Below are positions 1-4,886 of a DNA stretch of 11,569 nt, one piece after another. A program made the translations under genes and the position numbers. Source of the DNA: Rhodospirillales bacterium. GTDB taxonomy: Bacteria > Pseudomonadota > Alphaproteobacteria > Rhodospirillales > Casp-alpha2. The first letter of the stretch is position 1. Each line of letters begins with the position of its first letter. The stretch covers positions 1 through 11,569 of the forward strand of contig JACPJY010000284.1 of NCBI GenBank assembly GCA_016187325.1, read 5' to 3'. The notes beneath the pieces are model-generated. The model worked only from the letters and a program-made list of their open reading frames with translations. It ran no database searches and was not told where the DNA came from.

Positions 1-152
1 AATGCCCGGTGGTCAAGGACGGCTTCGTCGCCATACCGACCCGCCCCGGCATCGGCATCGAACTGGTGCCCGACGCCGAGAAGATCCGCCCGCCGCTGGT
101 GAAGCCGGTCAAGATGCGCCCGCACCGCGACGGCTTCATCGTCGATCAGTAA
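1..152 (+). CDS. C-terminal fragment of a mandelate racemase/muconate lactonizing enzyme family protein (cut by window start)
   Basis: Only the last 49 codons are in the window; the frame starts at base 3 and ends with TAA at 150-152. The fragment reads DGFVAIPTRPGIGIELVPD near its start. This matches the usual end of enolase-superfamily sugar-acid dehydratases and racemases, where a 'DGY-x-x-PT-x-PGLG-x-E' segment closes the C-terminal capping region. These enzymes abstract a proton alpha to a carboxylate with the help of Mg2+, but the metal ligands and catalytic Lys/His lie upstream, outside the window, so the substrate cannot be named. The last 20 or so residues (rich in Lys, Arg and Pro) form an unremarkable tail. 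It lies on the same strand as the FAD oxidoreductase that follows, separated from it by an intergenic repeat, so the two may once have shared a transcript. The family call is from motif recognition only. Confidence 0.72.
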   Translation, partial: CPVVKDGFVAIPTRPGIGIELVPDAEKIRPPLVKPVKMRPHRDGFIVDQ

Positions 153-156
153 GAAC

Positions 157-322
157 TAACCACAGAGGCATAGAAACACAGAGACACAGAGAAGAAAAAG
201 ATTGCGGGGGATACCCCCGCACCCCCGATGGCAGGTGGGCAAAAGAAGATGCCAGATGCCCCGCGCGCGAAGCGCGCAACCATTCTTTCTTCTTCTCTGT
301 GTCTCTGCGCCTCTGTGGTGAA
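157..322 (+). repeat. Palindromic intergenic repeat, copy 1 (about 166 bp with inverted ends)
   Basis: The two ends are imperfect inverted repeats: ACCACAGAGGC at 159-169 and its complement GCCTCTGTGGT at 309-319. Each is followed inward by a degenerate 'CACAGAGA'-like purine tract ending in GAGAAG. The left arm carries about 8 extra bases of the same degenerate unit. Inside are two perfect hairpins: GCGGGGG/CCCCCGC with a 3-base loop at 204-220, and GCGCGC/GCGCGC with loop GAA at 263-277. There is no plausible coding content; short ORFs through it translate to strings such as HRGIETQRHREE, which look like spurious products. It fills the gap between the enolase-superfamily gene and the FAD oxidoreductase and ends about 10 bases before the latter's ribosome binding site. 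Copy 2 at 1535-1700 is the same element in reverse orientation. It resembles a non-autonomous MITE or REP-like element; no transposase is nearby. Confidence 0.85.
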
Positions 323-342
323 AAAATGACCGGAGGTGTTTG

Positions 343-1524
343 ATGAGCGAGGCGCCGGCGCGCGCCGACGTGCTGGTGATCGGCGGCGGCATCGTCGGCT
401 CCAGCGTCGCCTACCACCTTCTGAAGGACGGCCGCAGCAGCGACGTGGTCGTGGTCGAGCCCGACCCCACCTACGCCCGCGCCTCGACGTCGTTCGCCAA
501 CGGCGGCATCCGCCAGTTGTTCAGCCTGCCCGAGAACATCCTGATGGGGCAGTTTGGCCTCGCCTTCTTCGCCGGCTTCGCCGAGACCATGGCCGTCGGC
601 GGTGACAAGCCCGACATCGGCTTCAAGCGCGGCGGCTATCTGATGATCTCGGACGCCGGCGGCGAAGCGGCGATGACGGCCAACCATCGCGCCCAGGTGT
701 CGCTCGGCGTCAACGCCGAGCTGCTCGACCGGACGGCGCTAAAATCCCGCTTCCCGTCGCTTCGCACCGACGACGTGGCGCTCGCCGTGCATTCCCCCGA
801 CGACGCCTGGATCGACCCGGCGGCGGCGCTGCAAGGCTTCCGCCGCAAGGCGCGGGCGCTCGGCGCGATCTACGTCAACGACCGGGTGGCGACATGGCTC
901 GGCGACGGCGGGAAGGCGACCGCGGCGACGCTGGCCTCCGGCGCGACGATAGCCGCCGACGCGTTCGTGCTTGCCGCCGGCGCCTGGTCGGGCGAGGTCG
1001 CCGCCATGATCGGGCTCAAGCTCCCGGTCGAGCCGCTGTCGCGGGAAACCTATTATTGGCGCGCCGCCAATCGCGACATCGAGCCGTTGCCGTTCGTCAA
1101 GACCGAGCGGCATCTCGGCTTCCGCCCGGAAGGCGCCGGCTTCATCGGCGGCGCCCCCGACTGGTCCCGGCAGGACGGCTGGGACTTCGAGCTTTCGCCC
1201 GACCATTTCGAGAACAGCGTGTGGCCGCTGCTCGCCCATCGCGTGCCGGCGTTCGAGACACTGAAGCTCGAGCGCGCCTGGGCCGGCCACTACGAGCGCA
1301 ACACCTTCGATCTGACGGCGATCGTCGGCGCCTGGACCGGCGGCTTGCCGAACGTCTACATTGCCACCGGGTTTTCCGGCCACGGCATCATGCACGCGCC
1401 GGCGGCCGGGCGGGCGATCGCCGAGCTGATCCTGGACGGCCGCTATTCGAGCCTCGATCTCGCCGCGTTCGGCTACGGGCGGATCGCCGACGGCCGGCCC
1501 TATCGCGAGCACGGCATCATCTGA
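343..1524 (+). CDS. FOXRED1-like FAD-dependent oxidoreductase (DAO family)
   Basis: A 393-residue protein of the D-amino-acid oxidase/glycine oxidase (DAO) fold. The N-terminal Rossmann motif is VLVIGGGIVGS (10-20, glycines 14, 16 and 19), with Glu39 at the end of the second strand to bind the FAD ribose. A second FAD-contact segment is VLAAGAWSGEVA (209-220), and the family's closing glycine-rich segment is ATGFSGHGIMHAPAAGRAI (341-359). The segment around 48-66, including GGIRQLFSLPENI, and residues 98-169 (GGYL, then DDAWIDPAAALQGFRRKA) resemble human FOXRED1, a mitochondrial complex I assembly factor, more than the amino-acid oxidases. The substrate of bacterial members is not established to my knowledge; oxidation of an N-methyl or secondary amine is a family-level guess. 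The start is ATG 343, 5 bases after GGAGGT (332-337); the in-frame TTG at 340 is less likely. The gene is flanked by inverted copies of the intergenic repeat. Confidence 0.88.
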   Translation: MSEAPARADVLVIGGGIVGSSVAYHLLKDGRSSDVVVVEPDPTYARASTSFANGGIRQLFSLPENILMGQFGLAFFAGFAETMAVGGDKPDIGFKRGGYLMISDAGGEAAMTANHRAQVSLGVNAELLDRTALKSRFPSLRTDDVALAVHSPDDAWIDPAAALQGFRRKARALGAIYVNDRVATWLGDGGKATAATLASGATIAADAFVLAAGAWSGEVAAMIGLKLPVEPLSRETYYWRAANRDIEPLPFVKTERHLGFRPEGAGFIGGAPDWSRQDGWDFELSPDHFENSVWPLLAHRVPAFETLKLERAWAGHYERNTFDLTAIVGAWTGGLPNVYIATGFSGHGIMHAPAAGRAIAELILDGRYSSLDLAAFGYGRIADGRPYREHGII

Positions 1525-1534
1525 CGGGTGATCA

Positions 1535-1700
1535 AATCACAGAGGCACAGAGACACAGAGAAGGAAGAAAGAATGATTACGCGCGCTTCGCGCGCGTGGC
1601 GTTTGGCATTGTCTTTTGCCCCTGGTTTTAACCGCTCGGGGGTGCGGGGGTGTCCCCCGTAATACTTTATCTTCTCTCTGCCTCTGTGCCTCTATGGTGA
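1535..1700 (-). repeat. Palindromic intergenic repeat, copy 2 (inverted relative to copy 1)
   Basis: Read on the minus strand, this element aligns with copy 1 (157-322) from end to end at the same length. The terminal CACAGAGGCACAGAGA tract (1538-1553) matches the right end of copy 1, and 1671-1697 matches its left end. Shared internal blocks in plus orientation include GAAAGAATG (1566-1574), GCGCGCTTCGCGCGCG (1581-1596), CTTTTGCCC (1613-1621) and CGGGGGTGCGGGGG (1637-1650). Both internal hairpins are kept. The GC hairpin is longer here (8 pairs, 1579-1597). The G-rich hairpin (1644-1660) keeps six pairs plus a G-T wobble at its base. It fills the gap between the FAD oxidoreductase and the enoyl-CoA hydratase gene, ending about 14 bases before the latter's ribosome binding site. 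Confidence 0.85.
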
Positions 1701-1728
1701 TACTTAAAACGTTGAGGACGGAAAGATC

Positions 1729-2508
1729 ATGGCCAACGTGAAAGTCGACAAGCGCACCGTCGCGGGCGCAAGCATCGCCTTGATCACCGTCGAGCGGCCG
1801 GAGAAGCTGAACTCGCTGAATTCCGACATGATCGCCAAGCTGACCGCGGCGGCGGCCGGGTTGCTCAACGACCCGGAGCCGCGCGCCGTGGTGCTCACCG
1901 GCGCCGGCGAGCGCGCCTTCATCGGCGGCGCCGACGTGGCCGAGATGGCGGAACTCACCCCGCGCAACGCGGCGAAGTTCATCATGGTCCTGCACGGCGC
2001 CGCGGCGGCGCTCAGGGCGCTGCCGATCCCGGTGATCGCGCGCATCAGAGGTTTCTGCCTCGGCGGCGGCATGGAGATCGCGGCGGCGTGCGACATCCGC
2101 ATCGCCGCCGACGATTCCACCTTCGGCATGCCGGAGGTGTCGCTGGGCCTGCCGTCGGTGATCGAGGCCGCCATCTTCCCGCGGCTGATCGGCGAGGGCC
2201 GCGCCAACTGGCTGCTGCTCACCGGCGACACGCTGGACGCCAAGAAGGCCTACGAGTGGGGGTTCCTGGAGGACGTGGTGCCAGCGGCCGGGCTGGATGT
2301 GGCAGTGGAGAAGATCCTCGCCGCCATCGTCCGCAACGGCTCGCAGGCGATACGCGCCCAGAAGGAGCTGATGCGGCGCTGGGACGCGCTGCCGCTCGAC
2401 GAAGCGATCCTCTCCAGCATCCCCGACTTCGTCCACGCCTACAACGTCGGCGAGCCGCAGCGGATGATGAAGAAATTTTTGGAGAGGAAGAAAAAAAAGA
2501 AGCGCTGA
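1729..2508 (+). CDS. Enoyl-CoA hydratase/isomerase (crotonase family)
   Basis: A 259-residue crotonase-fold protein, the normal length for the family, likely hydrating a 2-enoyl-CoA to a 3-hydroxyacyl-CoA in the cytosol. The oxyanion-hole segments are AFIGGADVAEM (63-73) and GFCLGGGMEIAAACD (108-122). Glu116 and Glu136 (in FGMPEVSLGLPS, 132-143) align with the two catalytic glutamates of rat mitochondrial enoyl-CoA hydratase, so hydratase activity is more likely than pure isomerase or decarboxylase activity. The usual PGAGG loop is replaced by PSVIEAA, as in many uncharacterised proteobacterial members, so the natural substrate is unclear. ATG 1729 follows GAGGA (1714-1718) by 10 bases. The protein ends in a lysine-rich tail (KKKKKR) coded by a purine tract containing eight consecutive A residues. 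The VOC gene follows after 29 bases, probably in the same operon. Confidence 0.9.
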   Translation: MANVKVDKRTVAGASIALITVERPEKLNSLNSDMIAKLTAAAAGLLNDPEPRAVVLTGAGERAFIGGADVAEMAELTPRNAAKFIMVLHGAAAALRALPIPVIARIRGFCLGGGMEIAAACDIRIAADDSTFGMPEVSLGLPSVIEAAIFPRLIGEGRANWLLLTGDTLDAKKAYEWGFLEDVVPAAGLDVAVEKILAAIVRNGSQAIRAQKELMRRWDALPLDEAILSSIPDFVHAYNVGEPQRMMKKFLERKKKKKR

Positions 2509-2537
2509 TTCCCAAGGATGTAAGCCAGGAGCGACAA

Positions 2538-2963
2538 ATGGAACAACGCATCAGCCTGTTGACGATCGGTGTCGGCGACCTCGAAAAAAGTCGCAAATTC
2601 TACGAGCGGCTCGGATGGCGGCGCTCGGTCAAGGATGCCAAGGGCGTCGCCTTCTTCCAGGCGGGTGGCATCGTGCTGTCGCTCTATCCGCGGGCCGATC
2701 TCGCCAAGGACGCCCAGGTCGCGGCCAAGGGCAGTGGCTTCCCGGGTTTCGCCATCGCCTACAACGCCCGCACCAAGGACGAAGTCGACCGGGTGCTGGC
2801 CGAGGCCTCGGCGGCGGGCGCCACCATCCTGCGGTCGGGCGGCGATGCGTTCTGGGGCGGCTACTTCGGATTCTTCGCCGACCCGGACGGTTATCTGTGG
2901 GAAGTGGCGTGGAACCCGCATTTCCCGATCGACGCCGAAGGAATCGTCCGCCTGCCGGAATGA
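2538..2963 (+). CDS. VOC (glyoxalase/bleomycin-resistance fold) family protein
   Basis: A 141-residue single-domain vicinal-oxygen-chelate protein. The first beta-alpha-beta unit has the usual pattern, TIGVGDLEKSRKFYERLGW (9-27). The second ends in GYFGFFADPDGYLWEVAWNP (108-127), where Glu122 is at the customary metal-ligand position. The first strand has no histidine at the place where glyoxalase I carries a ligand, so the metal site may be incomplete or use other residues; the reaction cannot be assigned. ATG 2538 has AGGAG (2527-2531) 6 bases upstream. It lies 29 bases after the enoyl-CoA hydratase and 18 bases before the GFA gene remnant, which suggests one operon. Such small VOC proteins are common in alphaproteobacteria and mostly uncharacterised. 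Confidence 0.85.
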   Translation: MEQRISLLTIGVGDLEKSRKFYERLGWRRSVKDAKGVAFFQAGGIVLSLYPRADLAKDAQVAAKGSGFPGFAIAYNARTKDEVDRVLAEASAAGATILRSGGDAFWGGYFGFFADPDGYLWEVAWNPHFPIDAEGIVRLPE

Positions 2964-2981
2964 ATGCGAACGGAGGAAACG

Positions 2982-3237
2982 ATGAGCAACGACCTCGAAG
3001 GCGGCTGCCTGTGCGGCCGGGTGCGGTTCGAAATCTCCGGGCCGCCGCGGGTGGTCACCCACTGCCACTGTTCCACGTGCCGCAAGGCGGCGGGAGCGGC
3101 GTTCGTCACCCGATCCGGGCGCGGTCAAGCCCCAGGACCACATCTGGTGGCGATCGCACGTTTCCTGGGTGGTGCCCGGCGACGGCCTGCCGCGGCTCGA
3201 CGCCGATCACTATCAGCACGGCTACCCGAAGGGCTAG
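2982..3237 (+). pseudogene. GFA (glutathione-dependent formaldehyde-activating enzyme/CENP-V fold) gene broken by internal deletion and frameshift
   Basis: ATG 2982 follows GGAGG (2972-2976) by 5 bases and opens a typical GFA N-terminus: GGCLCGRVRF (7-16), then HCHCSTCRKAAGAAFVT (27-43), giving five of the zinc-binding cysteines. After about base 3110 this frame loses similarity to anything. The next frame (+1, from about 3112) reads DPGAVKPQDHIWW, then VSWVVPGDGLPRLDADHYQ, and ends at TAG 3235-3237, which looks like a GFA C-terminus. Together the pieces make about 84 codons against a usual 125-140. The middle, including the second CxxC zinc pair, is absent and the pieces are out of frame. 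The original frame stays open until 3719 but only by running antisense-like through the next gene. An assembly error is the main alternative to a real deletion. Confidence 0.72.
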
Positions 3238-3297
3238 GCCGCCTCCGTGGGCCGTATTATGATGATGGGCGACGCGCCCCATTGGAGCCCGCGACCC

Positions 3298-3702
3298 ATG
3301 ATGGCCCCCAAGCCGAAGTCCGGCCGCCTCACGTTCAAGAAGGACGACATCATCCTCAAGGAAGGCTCGGTCAGCGACGTCTGCTACCTGGTGGTCGACG
3401 GCAAGGTGGTGGTCAAGAAGGGGCTGCACGGCCAGTATCCGCGCACCGTCGCGACGCTCGGCAAGGGCAGCGTGTTCGGCGAGATGGCGCTGTTCGACGG
3501 CCACCCCCACATCGCCACCGTGATCGCCGTCGAGGACACCGAGGTGTCCACCATGTCACGCGACGAATTTCAGCGCCTGGTCGCCGGCATGGACCCGGTG
3601 ATGAAGGGCATGGTCGGCATGTTGGTGACGCGCTTGCGCCAGACCATCGAAGAGCTGGTGCCGAAGGCCGGCGAGGTCAACTGGGCCGATTGGAAGAAGT
3701 GA
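3298..3702 (+). CDS. Stand-alone cyclic-nucleotide-binding-domain (Crp-like sensor fold) protein
   Basis: A 134-residue protein made almost entirely of one cNMP-binding beta-roll. LTFKKDDIILKEGSVSDVCYLVVDGKVVV runs over 11-39 (in parts: LTFKKDDIILKEGS and CYLVVDGKVVV). The phosphate-binding cassette is at 60-76 (FGEMALFDGHPHIATV), and an amphipathic C-terminal helix spans about 100-121. Glu62 of the cassette is present, but the Arg that contacts the cyclic phosphate is His71. There is no helix-turn-helix, so it is not a DNA-binding Crp homologue; it may be a signalling adaptor or a degenerate sensor. The start is uncertain. ATG 3298 has GGAG (3284-3287) 10 bases upstream. A run of three ATGs at 3259-3267 and GTG 3247 are in-frame alternatives, but a TATTAT -10-like box at 3255-3260 overlaps them. 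The GFA remnant ends about 60 bases upstream. Confidence 0.82.
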   Translation: MMAPKPKSGRLTFKKDDIILKEGSVSDVCYLVVDGKVVVKKGLHGQYPRTVATLGKGSVFGEMALFDGHPHIATVIAVEDTEVSTMSRDEFQRLVAGMDPVMKGMVGMLVTRLRQTIEELVPKAGEVNWADWKK

Positions 3703-3720
3703 TCCAGCCGCTGTCGTAGG

Positions 3721-3894
3721 TTACTTCCTCTTCGCCCGCGGCTTGCCCTTGCCGGCGGCCCAGTTGGCGCGTATGTGCTTGAACATCTCGACCTGCTTCA
3801 GGCACTTCTCGGCCTCGGCCTTGGTGGCGTAGGAGCCCATGTTGCGGCCGCTCTCGGCGCGCACCACCCAGCGGCTTCCCTCTTTCACGATCAT
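3721..3894 (-). CDS. Small conserved-looking basic protein, 57 residues, function unknown
   Basis: The protein starts MIVKEGSRWVVRAESG, continues with NMGSYATKAEAEKCLKQVEMF (18-38, a likely strand then helix), and ends in a lysine/arginine-rich tail (GKGKPRAKRK). The fold suggested is two or three short strands and one amphipathic helix, as seen in other small proteins with a 'G-x-Y-x-TKAEAE' segment. I do not recognise a function. The start ATG (3894-3892) overlaps the stop of the upstream DUF488 gene by four bases (ATGA), and AAGGAG lies just upstream inside that gene, so the two are very probably translationally coupled. A longer reading from base 4002 in the same frame is not supported: that part antiparallels the DUF488 frame and has no ribosome binding site. 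The stop is 18 bases from the convergent cNMP-binding gene. Confidence 0.75.
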   Translation of the reverse strand: MIVKEGSRWVVRAESGRNMGSYATKAEAEKCLKQVEMFKHIRANWAAGKGKPRAKRK

Positions 3895-4370
3895 AGCAGC
3901 TCTCCTTGCGCGGCATAGGCGCCGCCATCGCCGACCATGATATGCCTGATCTCGAAGCCGTCCTTGTCCCGCATCAAGCCGGCGACGATTTGCCGGTGGC
4001 AATTGTTAGGATCGCGCTCGTAGCACATCAGGCAGGCGCCGCCGCCGCGCGCGATGTCGGCGGCCTTGGCAAGGTCGCTCTGGAACTCCGGCGTTTTCGT
4101 GTGCGCCGCGAAGATTGCCTCGAAGCCCTCACGGTCACGAGCCTTGGCGGCGGCGCGCCCCGATTTCGGCGTGCCGAGGCCCTTCAGGTGCACGTAGGCG
4201 ATGCCGGCAGCCGCGAGCGTCTCCGTCAGCGCCTTCCTGGCGTACTCGCGGCGCCGCGACCACGCCACCTCGCGCACGTCGATCAGGGTCGTCACGCCGG
4301 CCACCTTCAGGGCGACGACGAAGTCGGCCAGCTTCGCCCGCTGGTAGCCGATGGTCATCAGCGCGGTCAT
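3891..4370 (-). CDS. DUF488 domain-containing protein
   Basis: A 159-residue protein covering one full DUF488 domain. Signature segments are MTIGYQ (5-10), TLIDVREVAWSRR (28-40), YVHLKGLG (59-66) and ACLMCYERDPNNCHRQIVA (112-130), which includes the family's conserved Cys-His-Arg (124-126) and Cys116. DUF488 proteins are widespread and have no firmly established biochemical role; the Cys/His/Arg cluster looks like an active or metal site, but that is inference. ATG 4370 is taken as the start; an in-frame ATG four codons later is possible, and neither has a strong ribosome binding site. It is the first gene of a two-gene unit with the 57-residue protein and is divergent from the hypothetical gene at 4481, sharing a 110-base intergenic region with it. 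Confidence 0.9.
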   Translation of the reverse strand: MTALMTIGYQRAKLADFVVALKVAGVTTLIDVREVAWSRRREYARKALTETLAAAGIAYVHLKGLGTPKSGRAAAKARDREGFEAIFAAHTKTPEFQSDLAKAADIARGGGACLMCYERDPNNCHRQIVAGLMRDKDGFEIRHIMVGDGGAYAAQGELL

Positions 4371-4468
4371 GGCACCGTTTTAGACCTTCCCGGCCGCTGG
4401 CGCACGCCGTCGTAGCGCCGCCCGCCGGCCCGCTTGCCGGTCCCCTGGCCGGAACGCGCCCGACCGGC

Positions 4469-4474
4469 TATCAT
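4469..4474 (+). promoter_or_regulatory. Possible -10 element of a leaderless promoter for the 4481 gene
   Basis: TATCAT (5 of 6 to TATAAT) ends 6 bases before ATG 4481. Transcription would then start at or next to the start codon. The gene has no Shine-Dalgarno sequence, which fits a leaderless message. No good -35 is seen at 17 bases (TGGCCG). The same arrangement, TATCAT-N6-ATG, occurs at 10253-10239 on the minus strand. Confidence 0.35.
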
Positions 4475-4480
4475 CCGTCC

Positions 4481-4819
4481 ATGGCCGACATCGCTTCCAT
4501 TCTCGCCGAAGCCGCCGGCCGCCAGCGGTCTTCCCGCGGCGCGCCGTCGCAAGCGCAGACGCCGACCAGTCAAGGCAACGCCGTAGCCGATCTGCGCCTT
4601 TCTTCGGACCGAACGGTGAAGGACACGGTGACGTTGTCGGACGGCGGCCAGAAGATCGTCAACCTGGCGCGCGGCAACGAGCTGGCGGCCGAATTCCGCA
4701 GCAAGCCGGTGGACGAAGGATTTTTCGCCGCGCTCGCCCGCGCCCGCGAGGACGTGCTGCGCATCGGCCGGCTGTTCTCCGAGACCATCAAGGCGGCGTT
4801 CCAGCAGGCCCGCAAGTAA
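4481..4819 (+). CDS. Hypothetical protein, 112 residues
   Basis: I do not recognise this protein. It has three visible parts: a short N-terminal helix (MADIASILAEAAGRQR), a Ser/Gln/Thr/Pro-rich linker (17-35), and a charged region that ends in a likely long amphipathic helix (about 79-112, with FFAALARARE then DVLRIGRLFSETIKAAFQQ). There are no cysteines, signal peptide or membrane segment. The start ATG 4481 is chosen because the similar-looking protein part begins there and a -10-like TATCAT sits 6 bases upstream; there is no ribosome binding site. The reading frame is open far upstream (to 4115), but that part is antisense to DUF488. It is transcribed divergently from DUF488 and converges on the CoA-transferase operon; the half repeat at 4824-4883 separates the two stops. 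Confidence 0.65.
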   Translation: MADIASILAEAAGRQRSSRGAPSQAQTPTSQGNAVADLRLSSDRTVKDTVTLSDGGQKIVNLARGNELAAEFRSKPVDEGFFAALARAREDVLRIGRLFSETIKAAFQQARK

Positions 4820-4823
4820 CTTC

Positions 4824-4883
4824 CCGGCGCGCGCAGCGCACAACAATCTTTTCTTCTCTGTGCCTTTGTATCTCTGTGGTTAG
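4824..4883 (+). repeat. Palindromic intergenic repeat, copy 3 (half element)
   Basis: About 60 bases that match the right half of copy 1 (about 260-322) in the same orientation. They consist of a GCGCGC-rich hairpin remnant (4829-4839), CAACAATCTTTTCTTCTCTG (4841-4860), and the end tract up to CTCTGTGGTTAG (4872-4883). The left half is missing: the hypothetical gene's stop codon is only four bases before the match. The element lies exactly between two convergent genes, where it could act as a bidirectional 3' end. Confidence 0.75.
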
Positions 4884-4886
4884 TCT

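Noticed and set aside
136..687. Minus-strand ORF across repeat copy 1 and the start of the FAD oxidoreductase
   Set aside because: It is antisense to a well-supported gene, and its repeat-derived part reads as low-complexity QRRRDTEKKKE-like sequence; no ribosome site.
157..1700. Repeats read as a CRISPR array or an insertion sequence
   Set aside because: There are only two full copies, in opposite orientation, with a gene between them rather than spacers, and no transposase frame inside.
1537..2436. Minus-strand ORF of 299 codons opposite the enoyl-CoA hydratase
   Set aside because: Shadow of the crotonase gene; it continues into repeat copy 2 and has no family features.
2964..3719. Long plus-strand ORF of 251 codons beginning with the GFA N-terminus
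   Set aside because: After about 3110 it runs out of frame through the C-terminal GFA piece and then through the cNMP-binding gene in another frame; the arginine/proline-rich product is typical of a GC-rich shadow frame.
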